Origin: Rhodovulum sp.
GTDB taxonomy: Bacteria > Pseudomonadota > Alphaproteobacteria > Rhodobacterales > Rhodobacteraceae
Length of the DNA: 64,000 nucleotides
Assembly: GCA_020637615.1 (NCBI GenBank)
Contig: JACKKC010000004.1
Location: 68,909-132,908 of the forward strand
Reading direction: 5' to 3'
Below, piece by piece: positions 31,915-40,501 of this stretch. A program made the translations under genes and the position numbers. The notes beneath the pieces were generated by a model, which was not told the DNA's origin, did not search any database, and saw nothing but the letters and a program-made list of their open reading frames with translations. Every line of letters begins with the position of its first letter. Within the stretch, counting starts at the first letter, position 1.

Positions 31915-33252
31915 CTATCCGGGTGCCACGAGGGTCCAGACGAGGCCGAGCGACGCCGTGGCGGCGAGCGTGACCGCCATGCCGGTCCCGAGCCGGAAGA
32001 CCGCGAAGACCGCGCCCGCCGTCAGGACCAGCGCGGCGAGGTCGAGGGAAGAAGGGACCGGCAGGTCGAGGCTAAGCCCGAATCCCGACCAGGGCGCCAC
32101 TTCCGCGAAGACCACATGGAGCGCGAACCAGACCGCGAGGTTGAGGATCACCCCCACCACCGCCGCCGTGATCGCCGAGAGCGCCGCGCCGAGCGCGGCG
32201 TTGCGGTAGAGCCGCTCCACATGGGGCGCGCCCAGGAAGATCCAGAGGAAGGACGGAAGGAAGGTGACCCAGCTCGCCACCAGCGCGCCCAGGGTGGCGG
32301 CGAGCCAGGGATCGAGCCCGCCCGGGTTGCGGAAGGCCGCGACGAAGCCCACGAACTGAACCACCATGATCAGCGGCCCCGGCGTGGTCTCGGCCATGCC
32401 CAGCCCGTCGAGCATCTCTCCGGGCTGCAGCCAGCCGTAGTTCTGCACCGCCTCCTGCGCGACATAGGCGAGCACGGCATAGGCGCCGCCGAAGGTGACC
32501 ACCGCCATCTGGCTGAAGAAGATCGCGAGGCGGGTGAAGACGTTCTCCGGCCCGAGGATCAGCGCGGCCGCCGCGACCGGTCCCAGCCAGAGGAGCGCGA
32601 TGGCGAGCGGGGCGCCGTAGCCGCGCAGCAGCCCGGCGGGCGCGGCCGCGGCAGCGGCACCGGCTCCCTGCGGCGCCCCGTTCCCCTCCCCGCCCCGCCC
32701 GATGAGCCATCCGGCAAGTCCGGCCGCGAGGATGATCAGCGGGAACGGGATCCCGAAGAGGAAGATCGCCGCGAAGGCCGCGAGGGCGATCACCCGGCGC
32801 GGGCGGTCGGTCAGCGCCCGGCGGGCGATGCGCAGCAGTGCCTGCAGGACGATCGCCAGCACCGCGGCCTTGAGCCCGAAGAAGAGCCCCGTCACGATCT
32901 CGCTCCGGCCGAAGGCGACGTAGAGCGCACTCAGCGCCAACATCGAGACCAGGCCCGGAAGCACGAAGAGGCTCCCCGCCACCAGGCCGCCGCGCAACCC
33001 GTGCATCAGCCAGCCGAGATAGATCGTCAGCTGATGCGCCTCCGGTCCCGGCAGGAGCATGCAGAAGTTGAGGCCGCGCAGGAAACGCGCCTCGTCGATC
33101 CAGCCCTTCTCATCGACGATGATCCGGTGCATCACCGCGATCTGCCCCGCCGGCCCGCCGAAGCTCAGCGCCGCGACCCGTGCCCAGGCGCGCAGCGCCG
33201 CCGGGAAGGACACCTCCGCGGATGGCCCGGCGCCGGGCTCCGGCCCGCTCAT
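31915..33252 (-). CDS. chrA: chromate transporter ChrA
   Basis: A 445-residue long-chain CHR protein: two homologous halves of about six hydrophobic segments each. The first CHR half has 'ALSFGGPAGQIAVMHRIIVDEKGWIDE' and 'LPGPEAHQLTIYLGWLMHGLRGGLV'; the second has 'VVTFGGAYAVLAYVAQEAVQNYGWL' and 'AETTPGPLIMVVQFVGFVA'. It exports chromate by proton motive force. The start overlaps the end of the olsB-like gene by four bases, so they are cotranscribed, although no functional link is obvious. Confidence 0.92.
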   Translation of the reverse strand: MSGPEPGAGPSAEVSFPAALRAWARVAALSFGGPAGQIAVMHRIIVDEKGWIDEARFLRGLNFCMLLPGPEAHQLTIYLGWLMHGLRGGLVAGSLFVLPGLVSMLALSALYVAFGRSEIVTGLFFGLKAAVLAIVLQALLRIARRALTDRPRRVIALAAFAAIFLFGIPFPLIILAAGLAGWLIGRGGEGNGAPQGAGAAAAAAPAGLLRGYGAPLAIALLWLGPVAAAALILGPENVFTRLAIFFSQMAVVTFGGAYAVLAYVAQEAVQNYGWLQPGEMLDGLGMAETTPGPLIMVVQFVGFVAAFRNPGGLDPWLAATLGALVASWVTFLPSFLWIFLGAPHVERLYRNAALGAALSAITAAVVGVILNLAVWFALHVVFAEVAPWSGFGLSLDLPVPSSLDLAALVLTAGAVFAVFRLGTGMAVTLAATASLGLVWTLVAPG

Positions 33253-34013
33253 GCAGGAACCGCCGCGATGCCCGGCCCGAGCCGCCGCGCCCGCGCGCCG
33301 GGGACCTTGCGGATCTCCAGGCCGGTGAAGACATGCAGCGTGTCGAGATCGCGGTCCACCACCGCATGATCGGAGACCCTTGCCCCCATCGCCAGGTAGC
33401 TGCGCAGGAGCGGCGGCATCGCGCGGAGTGCCGCCGGCCGGTCGGGCCGGTCCCGAAGCGGCCGCGGCGGGAGGCGGAGGACGCCCGGCGCCTTGACCCT
33501 CGGCCGCCAGCACCGCGGCGCGACATGCTCCGCCCCGAGCAGGGCGAAGGCCTCGGCATGGGGCGCGGCATCGGTGCCGCGGAAGCTCGAACAGCCGAAG
33601 AGCATCGCCGCCCCGCTCGCGGCGACCCGATGCGCCAGGGCGGCCCAGGCGAGCCGCAGCACATCTGGGTCGCGGACCCCCTCCGCCACGCAGAACCGGC
33701 CCATCTCGATCATCGGCGCCGCGAGCCGCGCGAGGCCCACGAGGTCGTAGAACTGCGCGGAATAGGACCCGGCGACCTCCCGGCCTTGCGTGAAATGCAG
33801 CAGCCGGAAGCAGCAGAGCAGCCGCCCGCCCGCGATTTCCTCCACCAGCACATGCAGGGCGCGGGCGTCGAATTCGTCGCCGTCGATGCCCGCCGCCTCC
33901 GCGCTGCCCCGCGCGCGGAACGCGCGGAACCGCAGCCGCTGCGCCGCGCGCAGATCCTCGCCCGAGCCGGCGAAGCGCACCCGCAGCCTGTCATGGGCAA
34001 GGCAATCGTGCAT
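33249..34013 (-). CDS. GNAT-fold acyltransferase, OlsB-like
   Basis: A ~254-residue protein with the hemolysin/OlsB-type acyltransferase fold: 'RVRFAGSGEDLRAAQRLRFRAF', 'DGDEFDARALHVLVEE', 'CCFRLLHF', and 'APMIEMGRFCVAEGVRDPDVLRLAWAAL'. OlsB transfers a hydroxyacyl chain from ACP to ornithine, the first step of ornithine-lipid synthesis. The partner O-acyltransferase olsA is not adjacent, so the assignment is to the family rather than the exact reaction. The start at 34013 (MHDCLAHD) has CGGA upstream; 34046 is an alternative eleven codons earlier. Convergent neighbours: none; it is divergent from msrB. Confidence 0.78.
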   Translation of the reverse strand: MHDCLAHDRLRVRFAGSGEDLRAAQRLRFRAFRARGSAEAAGIDGDEFDARALHVLVEEIAGGRLLCCFRLLHFTQGREVAGSYSAQFYDLVGLARLAAPMIEMGRFCVAEGVRDPDVLRLAWAALAHRVAASGAAMLFGCSSFRGTDAAPHAEAFALLGAEHVAPRCWRPRVKAPGVLRLPPRPLRDRPDRPAALRAMPPLLRSYLAMGARVSDHAVVDRDLDTLHVFTGLEIRKVPGARARRLGPGIAAVPA

Positions 34014-34126
34014 TTTCGGTCCGTATGCCCTCCCGGCTCGCATCATCGCGCGGTTTCGTGACCGAACCTTGACGGCGCGGCGATCGGCACGACCTTAGGG
34101 GCCGGGACGCGCAGAGGAGATCTCGC

Positions 34127-34537
34127 ATGGACGGCACATCGAAGAAGATCCGCAAGTCGGACGAGGAATGGCGCAGCCAGCTGTCCGATCTCGCCTTCCG
34201 GGTCACGCGCGGGAAGGGCACCGAGCGCCCCTTCAGCCACGACGATTTTCCCAAGGCGCCCGGCACCTTCGCCTGCGTCTGCTGCGGCGCGCCGCTCTTC
34301 GATGCCGCGGCGAAATTCGACAGCGGCTGCGGCTGGCCGAGCTTCCATTCGCCGATCTCGGGCGCAGCGGTCGAGGAGCATGTTGACGACAGCTGGCTCA
34401 TGCGCCGCACCGAGATCGTCTGCGCCAGCTGCGACGCGCATCTGGGCCATGTCTTTCCCGACGGGCCGGCCCCGACGGGCCAGCGCTACTGCATGAACGG
34501 GGTGGCGCTGGATTTCCGGCCGGACCCCGAGGACTGA
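34127..34537 (+). CDS. msrB: peptide-methionine (R)-S-oxide reductase MsrB
   Basis: A 136-residue enzyme that repairs the R form of methionine sulfoxide. Four zinc-binding cysteines are in 'FACVCCGAPLF' and 'IVCASCDAHLGHVF', and the catalytic site is 'GQRYCMNGVALDF'. AGGAG lies eight bases before the ATG. Its position near chrA and olsB has no obvious meaning. It is convergent with bamE, 22 bases apart. Confidence 0.96.
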   Translation: MDGTSKKIRKSDEEWRSQLSDLAFRVTRGKGTERPFSHDDFPKAPGTFACVCCGAPLFDAAAKFDSGCGWPSFHSPISGAAVEEHVDDSWLMRRTEIVCASCDAHLGHVFPDGPAPTGQRYCMNGVALDFRPDPED

Positions 34538-34559
34538 GCCGCGGCGGGTCCGGCGGCCC

Positions 34560-35015
34560 TCAGTTCTGGAACTGCTCCGCATCGAGCGTGAGCAGGTTGC
34601 CGAAGAGCTGTTCCAGCACGCCCATCCGCCGGCCGCCGGTCTCGGTCGTCCGGGTCGTCAGGTTGACGATCCTTCCGTCCTCGAGCCCGTAGCGCGTCAG
34701 GCCCTCGACCACGCCATTGGCGTTGAAGTCGACGGCGAGCACGACCCGGTCGATCACCCTGGGCTTGTTGTAGGTGTAGCTCTCGACGGTGCTCTGGACG
34801 TAGTACCAGGACGAATCGCGCAGCAGGCCGCTCGAGGAGGGACGCCCCAGCGCCGCCTCGACGCTCTCGTAGTTCGAAACCCCCGGCGTGACCTGCGCGA
34901 CATCGGCCTGCGAGGGGACGTAGCCGTGAACCTGGATCGTCGGCGCGCAGGCCGCAACGAGCGCACCGGCGAGCACTAGGGGAGCACCGGCGCGGCGCAG
35001 TGATCTCGGGCGCAT
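34560..35015 (-). CDS. bamE: outer-membrane assembly lipoprotein BamE
   Basis: A 151-residue lipoprotein with the signal and lipobox 'LVLAGALVAAC' (Cys at about residue 23) and the SmpA/OmlA domain 'VTPGVSNYESVEAALGRPSSSG...SSWYYVQSTVE'. BamE supports the BamA-D complex that inserts barrels in the outer membrane. It is divergent from the DUF177 gene, the standard arrangement in Rhodobacterales ahead of rpmF-plsX-fabH. Confidence 0.93.
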   Translation of the reverse strand: MRPRSLRRAGAPLVLAGALVAACAPTIQVHGYVPSQADVAQVTPGVSNYESVEAALGRPSSSGLLRDSSWYYVQSTVESYTYNKPRVIDRVVLAVDFNANGVVEGLTRYGLEDGRIVNLTTRTTETGGRRMGVLEQLFGNLLTLDAEQFQN

Positions 35016-35124
35016 CTGGTTCCCCGGCCTTCCCTGTTTCCGCTTGCTCCCCTACCCCGCGCATGGTCTAAATTCAAGGAACTTGGGCACCGACGCTCCA
35101 GTGACCGGACCCGAAGGACCGATC

Positions 35125-35697
35125 ATGCCCGAACTCGCGACGAAAGCGCCCGACAATCCGGAATTCGCCCGTGTCATCGACCTGGCCGCGATCCGCGACC
35201 GGGACGAATTCGCCTTCGACATCCGGCCCGATCCGGCCGAGGCCCGGGCGCTCGCGCGGCTCATGGGCGCGATCTCGCTCAGGCGCATGCGCTTCGCGGG
35301 GCGACTCACCCCGGTCGCGCCGAAGGGCTGGCGGCTCGAGGCGCGGCTCGGGGCGACGGTGGTCCAGCCCTGCGTGGTGACCCTCGACCCGGTGACGACC
35401 CGGATCGACCAGGACGTCACGCGGCGCTACCTCCCCGCCGCCGGCGAGACCCCGCTCGAGGTCACGGTCGATGCCGGCGAGGACGACGAGGTGGAGCCGC
35501 TCGGGCCCCGCCTCGATCTCGGGCTGGTCGCGATCGAGGCGCTGGCGCTCGCCCTGCCTGCCTATCCCCGCCGCGCCGACGCCGCGCTGCCGCCCGAGGC
35601 CGTCGCGGCGCTCGGCGCGCGCGCCGCCGGCGAGGCCGAGGCCAAGCCCTTCGCCGCCCTCGCGGCACTGAGGGACAAGCTCGGCAACAGCTCGTGA
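35125..35697 (+). CDS. YceD family protein (DUF177)
   Basis: A 190-residue cytoplasmic protein of the YceD/DUF177 family, which in E. coli and plants is tied to 23S rRNA maturation. The conserved 'VVQPCVVTLDPVTTRIDQDVTRRYLP' region with its cysteine and the acidic 'DDEVEPLGPRLDLGLVAIEALALALPAYPR' segment are typical. AAGGA precedes the ATG at 35125. It stands directly upstream of rpmF, as in most proteobacteria, with 172 bases between them in which I see no gene. Confidence 0.9.
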   Translation: MPELATKAPDNPEFARVIDLAAIRDRDEFAFDIRPDPAEARALARLMGAISLRRMRFAGRLTPVAPKGWRLEARLGATVVQPCVVTLDPVTTRIDQDVTRRYLPAAGETPLEVTVDAGEDDEVEPLGPRLDLGLVAIEALALALPAYPRRADAALPPEAVAALGARAAGEAEAKPFAALAALRDKLGNSS

Positions 35698-35869
35698 GAA
35701 CCGCGCGAATGGGGCTTGCGTGCGCGCGGGCGATCGCTATTTTCCGCGCTTCGTTTTTCTGGCGCGGGATCGGGTTAGCGGCGTGACACCGCGCGCCGCA
35801 TCTGCTACCTCGCGCCGGAATGCGACGAAATGATCCGGGCCTTGGCCCGCAGGAGACCGAGGTCGAGAC

Positions 35870-36076
35870 ATGGCTGTTCCGAAGAGCAAGGTAACCCGGG
35901 CGAAGCGGGGCATGCGCCGCGCCCATGACGGGCTGGTGGCCGCCAATCCCAACGAATGCCCCAATTGCGGCGAACTGCGCCGCCCGCACCACGTCTGCGG
36001 AGCCTGCGGGCACTACGACGGTCGCGAGGTCGTCGCGCGCGTCGAAGAGACCGACCTCGACGACGAAGCCGCCTGA
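35870..36076 (+). CDS. rpmF: ribosomal protein bL32
   Basis: A 68-residue large-subunit protein. 'MAVPKSKVTRAKRGMRRAHD' is diagnostic, and two CxxC pairs ('CPNCGELRRPHHVCGACG') make this the zinc-binding form, so it is not a zinc-independent paralogue. It heads the rpmF-plsX-fabH-ihfA-merR series. Confidence 0.98.
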   Translation: MAVPKSKVTRAKRGMRRAHDGLVAANPNECPNCGELRRPHHVCGACGHYDGREVVARVEETDLDDEAA

Positions 36077-36103
36077 TCCCGACCTGCGCGAGGTTGGTCC
36101 GGA

Positions 36104-37219
36104 ATGACCGCCGAAATACCCCGGACCGATCCGACCGCCTCCCCGGCAACGCGCGGTGGCGACATCGTGATCTCGATCGATGCCATGGGCGGCGATCGCG
36201 GGGTCGCGGACGTGGTCCGCGGGATGGGCAAGTCGCTGCAGAAGAACCCGCGCCTGCGCTACATCCTCCACGGTGACGGGGCCGAGCTGCACCGCGCCAT
36301 CCAGGCCCGGAGCCCGCTGGCCGAGCGCACCGACATCCGCCATGCCGAGAGCGTGATCGCGATGGACGAGAAGCCGTCCCGCGCGCTGCGCCGCGGCCAG
36401 GGCACCAGCATGTGGAACGCGCTGGAGACCGTGAAGTCCGGCGAGAGCTCGGTGGTCATCTCCTGCGGCAATACCGGCGCGCTCATGGCGCTGGCCATGC
36501 TGCAGCTGCGCAAGGCCCCCGGCGTCGACCGGCCGGCGATCGCGGTGCTTTGGCCCTCGCACGGCCCCGCCGGCTACAATGTCCTGCTCGATGCCGGCGC
36601 CGACGTGCGCGCCGATGCGGGCGATCTGGTCAAGTTCGCGCTGATGGGCGCCTCCTATTGCCGCAACGCGCTCGGCGTGCGCCGGCCGCGCGTCGGCCTG
36701 CTCAACGTCGGCACCGAGGAGCACAAGGGCCGCCCGGAGTTGCACGAGGCCGCCGAGCTCGTGGCGGCGGCGGGCCCCACCGGCGAATTCGACTACATCG
36801 GCTATGTGGAGGGCAGCGACATGCCCTCGGACCGCGTGGACGTGATCGTGACCGACGGCTTCACCGGCAATGTCGCGCTCAAGACCGGCGAAGGCACCGC
36901 CCGGATGATCCAGGGCCTGCTGCGCGAGGCCTTCGCCTATTCGTCGCTCTCGCGCATCGGCGCGCTCTTCGCGCTCACCTCGCTCCGACGGCTCCAGAAG
37001 CGCATCGACCCGCGCCGGGTCAACGGCGGCGTCTTCCTGGGGCTGAACGGGACGGTGATCAAGTCCCATGGCAGTGCCGACGCGACCGGCGTCTCGGCGG
37101 CGATCAAGCTCGCCTTCGTGCTCGCCGACAGCGGCTTCACCGAGCGGCTCGCGGCGCGCGTCGCCAGCGGCCTGCCCGAACTGCGCAGCGGCGGCGCTCT
37201 CGGCGGGGCCGCGACGTGA
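36104..37219 (+). CDS. plsX: phosphate acyltransferase PlsX
   Basis: Makes acyl-phosphate from acyl-ACP for phospholipid synthesis. The 371-residue protein has 'VISIDAMGGDRGVADVVRGM', 'VSCGNTGALMA'-type and 'DGFTGNVALKTGEGTARM' motifs. The N-terminus carries ~20 residues beyond the conserved start, common in Rhodobacterales. Its stop overlaps the GTG start of fabH (GTGA), so the two are coupled. Confidence 0.96.
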   Translation: MTAEIPRTDPTASPATRGGDIVISIDAMGGDRGVADVVRGMGKSLQKNPRLRYILHGDGAELHRAIQARSPLAERTDIRHAESVIAMDEKPSRALRRGQGTSMWNALETVKSGESSVVISCGNTGALMALAMLQLRKAPGVDRPAIAVLWPSHGPAGYNVLLDAGADVRADAGDLVKFALMGASYCRNALGVRRPRVGLLNVGTEEHKGRPELHEAAELVAAAGPTGEFDYIGYVEGSDMPSDRVDVIVTDGFTGNVALKTGEGTARMIQGLLREAFAYSSLSRIGALFALTSLRRLQKRIDPRRVNGGVFLGLNGTVIKSHGSADATGVSAAIKLAFVLADSGFTERLAARVASGLPELRSGGALGGAAT

Positions 37220-38193
37220 GCGTGATTCGCGCCGTTCCCCGCGGCACCGGCCACTACCTGCCGGTGCGCGTCGTCGAGAATGCCGAATTCGAGAAGACCC
37301 TCGATACCTCGGACGAATGGATCCGCAGCCGCAGCGGCATCGAACGGCGGCATTTCGCCCATGAGGGCGAGAAGACCTCCGACCTCGCCATCGCCGCCGC
37401 GCGCGCCGCGCTGCTCGACGCGGGACTCGAGGGCAGCGACATCGACGCCATCGTCCTCGCCACCGCGACGCCGGACCAGACCTTTCCCTCCACGGCGGTC
37501 CGCGTCCAGGACGCCATCGGCATGCGCGGCGGCTTCGCCTTCGACATCCAGGCGGTCTGCGCCGGCTTCGTCTTCGCCCTCGCCCAGGCCGATGCGATGA
37601 TCCGCACCGGGCTCGCCCGCCGCGTGATGGTGATCGGCGCCGAGACCTTCTCGCGCATCCTCGACTTCACCGACCGCGCCACCTGCGTGCTCTTCGGCGA
37701 CGGCGCCGGCGCGCTGATCCTCGAGGCCGCCGAGGGCGAAGGATCCGCCGAAGACCGCGGCATCCTCGCGACCGACCTGCATTCCGACGGGCGATATTCC
37801 GACCTGCTCTACGTCGATGGCGGCCCCTCCTCGACCGGCACCGCCGGCGCCGTGCGCATGTCCGGGCAGGAGGTGTTCAAGCACGCTGTCATCAAGCTCG
37901 CCCAGACCGGGGCGGCGGCGCTGAAGAAGGCCGGGCTCGATACCGCGGGGATCGACTGGCTGGTGCCCCACCAGGCCAATCTGCGCATCATGACCATGAC
38001 GGCGCAGAAACTCGGCGTTCCCATGGAGCGCGTGGTGGTGACGGTGCAGGACCACGGCAACACCTCGGCGGCCTCGATCCCGCTGGCGCTTTCCGTCGCG
38101 AACGCGGAAGGACGGCTCCGGAAGGGCGACGTGATCCTCGTCGAAGCCATCGGCGGCGGGCTCGCCTGGGGTGCGGCGGTGATGCGCTGGTAA
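37216..38193 (+). CDS. fabH: beta-ketoacyl-ACP synthase III FabH
   Basis: Starts fatty acid synthesis by condensing acetyl-CoA with malonyl-ACP. The 325-residue enzyme has Cys in 'FDIQAVCAGFVFAL', His in 'WLVPHQANLRIM' and Asn in 'DHGNTSAASIPLAL'. It starts with GTG four bases before the plsX stop codon ends. Together with plsX it sets the balance between fatty-acid initiation and phospholipid use. Confidence 0.96.
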   Translation: MSVIRAVPRGTGHYLPVRVVENAEFEKTLDTSDEWIRSRSGIERRHFAHEGEKTSDLAIAAARAALLDAGLEGSDIDAIVLATATPDQTFPSTAVRVQDAIGMRGGFAFDIQAVCAGFVFALAQADAMIRTGLARRVMVIGAETFSRILDFTDRATCVLFGDGAGALILEAAEGEGSAEDRGILATDLHSDGRYSDLLYVDGGPSSTGTAGAVRMSGQEVFKHAVIKLAQTGAAALKKAGLDTAGIDWLVPHQANLRIMTMTAQKLGVPMERVVVTVQDHGNTSAASIPLALSVANAEGRLRKGDVILVEAIGGGLAWGAAVMRW

Positions 38194-38227
38194 AGGCGTC
38201 TTCGCCGCCCCGCCCAAGCCGTTGTTA

Positions 38228-38257
38228 TTGACTCGCTTTCGCCAATGCCCCTAGGGT
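38228..38257 (+). promoter_or_regulatory. sigma70-type promoter upstream of ihfA
   Basis: TTGACT (38228-38233), an 18-base spacer and TAGGGT (38252-38257). It gives ihfA a leader of about 28 bases, independent of the plsX-fabH transcript. The same TAGGGT -10 occurs at 9415-9420. Confidence 0.5.
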
Positions 38258-38291
38258 TGCCCAACAGCAATCAGGACGGGGGGGAGTGGCT

Positions 38292-38600
38292 ATGAGTGAC
38301 AAGACCCTGACACGTATGGAACTGAGCGAGGCGGTGTTCCGGACCGTCGGCCTTTCGCGCAACGAATCCGCCGATCTGGTGGAATCGGTGCTCAACCACC
38401 TTTCCGACGCCCTCGTGGCGGGCGAGACCGTCAAGATCTCGTCCTTCGGCACCTTCAGCGTACGCTCCAAGTCCGCGCGGGTCGGCCGCAATCCCAAGAC
38501 CGGCGAGGAGGTTCCCATCGAGCCGCGCCGTGTCCTCACGTTCCGGCCCTCCCATATCATGAAGGAACGCGTGGACGCCGGGAACAAGAACCAGAGGTGA
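38292..38600 (+). CDS. ihfA: integration host factor subunit alpha
   Basis: A 102-residue DNA-bending protein that pairs with IHF-beta. 'TLTRMELSEAVFRTVGLSRNESADLVESVL' and the DNA-intercalating arm 'RVGRNPKTGEEVPIEPRRVLTFRPS' are typical of IhfA. The ATG at 38292 has GGGGGAG seven bases upstream; the GTG at 38286 is too close to that site. A merR-type gene follows after 13 bases, the standard alphaproteobacterial order. Confidence 0.97.
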   Translation: MSDKTLTRMELSEAVFRTVGLSRNESADLVESVLNHLSDALVAGETVKISSFGTFSVRSKSARVGRNPKTGEEVPIEPRRVLTFRPSHIMKERVDAGNKNQR

Positions 38601-38613
38601 GGTCAGCCCCCCG

Positions 38614-39198
38614 ATGAACAAGTCCCCCGAGGCCTTCCGGACCATCAGCGAAGTGGCCGAGGCGCTCGACGTGCCGCCGCATGTGCTGCGCTTCTGGGAA
38701 TCGCGCTTCACCCAGGTCAAGCCGGTCAAGCGCGGCGGCGGTCGCCGCTACTACCGGCCCGAGGACGTCCGGCTGCTGCGCGGCATCCGCGGCCTGCTCT
38801 ACGACGACGGCATGACGATCAAGGGCGCGCAGAAGATCCTGCGCGAGAAGGGCGTGCGCCACGTCATCGCGCTGGGAACCCTGCCCGAGGCGGAGGAGGA
38901 GGCGCCGCAGGCCGCTCCGGCCCCGGCTCCAGCCACTGCTGCGGCGAAGAAGCCCGCCAAGCCGGCTCGGGCCCCGGCCAAGGCCCCGGCACCCGCCCCC
39001 GCGCCGCCGAAACCGCCCGCCCGCCCACAGGGCGATCTCTTCGCCTCGGGCGCCCCTGCGTCGGGCGGCGCCGCCGTCGCGGAGCTGGAGGCGCGCACGC
39101 GCCCGGCCGAGGTCCGGGACGGCCGCAAGGCGCTCAAGGCGCTGGTCGCCGAGCTCGAATCGCTCCGCGCGGTGATGATGTCCGAGCCCGGATCCTGA
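38614..39198 (+). CDS. MerR-family transcriptional regulator
   Basis: A 194-residue regulator. The MerR winged-helix domain is at residues ~8-75 ('FRTISEVAEALDVPPHVLRFWESRFTQVKPVKRGGGRRYYRPEDV'), then 'GIRGLLYDDGMTIKGAQKIL'. The centre is an Ala/Pro/Lys-rich linker of about 60 residues, and the C-terminus is a short helix. No metal-binding cysteines are present, so the signal is unknown. Its constant place after ihfA in alphaproteobacteria suggests a core role. Confidence 0.92.
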   Translation: MNKSPEAFRTISEVAEALDVPPHVLRFWESRFTQVKPVKRGGGRRYYRPEDVRLLRGIRGLLYDDGMTIKGAQKILREKGVRHVIALGTLPEAEEEAPQAAPAPAPATAAAKKPAKPARAPAKAPAPAPAPPKPPARPQGDLFASGAPASGGAAVAELEARTRPAEVRDGRKALKALVAELESLRAVMMSEPGS

Positions 39199-39224
39199 GC
39201 GCGGAATCTCGCGGCGCTTTCCGC

Positions 39225-39252
39225 TTGCCCTTGTGCGGACCCCGGCTATAAA
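39225..39252 (+). promoter_or_regulatory. promoter for tRNA-Pro
   Basis: TTGCCC (39225-39230), 16 bases, then TATAAA (39247-39252). Transcription would begin near 39259, a few bases before the mature tRNA. No terminator separates the tRNA from the following dcd gene, so both are likely on this transcript. Confidence 0.6.
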
Positions 39253-39262
39253 GCGCCTCGTG

Positions 39263-39340
39263 TCGGGCTATAGCGCAGTCTGGTAGCGCGTTCGACTGGG
39301 GGTCGAAAGGTCGTGAGTTCGAATCTCGCTAGCCCGACCA
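39263..39340 (+). tRNA. tRNA-Pro (anticodon GGG)
   Basis: The cloverleaf is complete. Acceptor arm TCGGGCT pairs with AGCCCGA and the CCA end is encoded. The D arm has GCGC...GCGC with the GG of the D loop, the anticodon stem TTCGA/TCGAA encloses CTGGGGG (anticodon GGG), and the T arm is GTGAG-TTCGAAT-CTCGC. It lies 64 bases after the merR-type gene and 14 bases before the probable dcd start. Confidence 0.97.
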
Positions 39341-39354
39341 AACCCCTCTCCGCG

Positions 39355-40440
39355 GTGGCTCAGGCCCCCGGCGTGATCCCTTCCCAGGGGATCGCGCGCA
39401 TGATCGCGGAGGGAAGCATCACCGTCGCGGCGCCCCCCACGCCCGACCAGATCCAGCCCGCGAGCCTCGATCTCCGCCTCGGGGATACCGCCTGGCGGGT
39501 GCGCGCCTCATTCCTCCCCGGGCCGCGCGCGCTTCTCTCCGAACGACTCGACGATTTCGCGATGCACCGCATCGACCTCGGGCCCGGCGCCGTGCTCGAG
39601 AAAGGCTGCGTCTATCTCGTGCCGCTCGCAGAGGGGCTCGACCTGCCCGAGGGTGTCTGCGCCGTGGCCAATGCCAAGAGCTCGACCGGCCGGCTCGACC
39701 TCTTCACCCGGCTGATCACCGATCGCGGCACCGAATTCGACCGCATCGAGCCGGGCTATCGCGGCCCGCTCTATGCCGAGATCTCGCCGCGCTCCTTCTC
39801 GGTGCTGGTCCGCCCAGGCATGCGCCTGAACCAGATCCGCTTCCGCCGGGGCTCGGCCCTGCTCGACGACGAGGCCCTGCGCGCGCTCGATGCGCGCGAG
39901 CGATTGGTCGACGGCACGGCGCATGTCGCCGGCGGCCTCGCCTTCTCGGTCGACCTGCGCCCCCGCGAGGGCAGCCTGGTCGGCTACCGGGCCAAGCCGC
40001 ATACCGGGCTGATCGATCTCGACCGCATCGGCCATTACGATCCGGCCGATTACTGGGAACCGGTCGCCGCCCGCGACGGGCGCATCATCCTCGACCCCGG
40101 CGCCTTCTACATCCTGGTCAGCCGGGAATCGGTGCATGTCCCGCCCGATTACGCCGCCGAGATGGCGCCCTATCTGGCCATGGTCGGCGAGTTCCGGGTG
40201 CATTACGCCGGCTTCTTCGACCCCGGCTTCGGCCATGAGCAGGCCGGCGGCAGCGGCTCGCGCGGCGTGCTGGAAGTGCGCTGCCACGAGGCCCCCTTCG
40301 CGCTCGAGCATGGCCAGATCGTCGGCCGGCTGGTCTACGAACGGATGGCCGAGCGCCCCGCGATCCTCTACGGCCAGGGCCTCGGCTCGAACTACCAGGG
40401 CCAGGGCCTGAAGCTCTCGAAGCATTTCCGGGTGCCCTGA
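39355..40440 (+). CDS. dcd: 2'-deoxycytidine 5'-triphosphate deaminase, long form
   Basis: A ~361-residue dCTP deaminase, about twice E. coli Dcd, as in other alphaproteobacteria where the dUTPase-like fold is duplicated. Motifs include 'QPASLDLRLGDTAWR', 'ANAKSSTGRLDLFTRLI' and 'YRGPLYAEISPRSF' in the first half. It supplies dUTP for dTMP synthesis. The frame is open from within the tRNA, so the start must be later: GTG 39355 or GTG 39373, which aligns best with the family N-terminus 'GVIPSQGIARMI'. Neither has a clear ribosome-binding site, which suggests a nearly leaderless message made by tRNA 3' processing. Confidence 0.88.
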   Translation: MAQAPGVIPSQGIARMIAEGSITVAAPPTPDQIQPASLDLRLGDTAWRVRASFLPGPRALLSERLDDFAMHRIDLGPGAVLEKGCVYLVPLAEGLDLPEGVCAVANAKSSTGRLDLFTRLITDRGTEFDRIEPGYRGPLYAEISPRSFSVLVRPGMRLNQIRFRRGSALLDDEALRALDARERLVDGTAHVAGGLAFSVDLRPREGSLVGYRAKPHTGLIDLDRIGHYDPADYWEPVAARDGRIILDPGAFYILVSRESVHVPPDYAAEMAPYLAMVGEFRVHYAGFFDPGFGHEQAGGSGSRGVLEVRCHEAPFALEHGQIVGRLVYERMAERPAILYGQGLGSNYQGQGLKLSKHFRVP

Positions 40441-40501
40441 TCGAGCCGCACGGCCTGTCGGGACCGCTCGGGCACGAGCCATCTCTCTCGGCTCCCCCGG
40501 T

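Noticed and set aside
39313..39354. dcd start inside tRNA-Pro
   Set aside because: The GTG at 39313 is part of the T arm of an intact tRNA, so translation from it is implausible.
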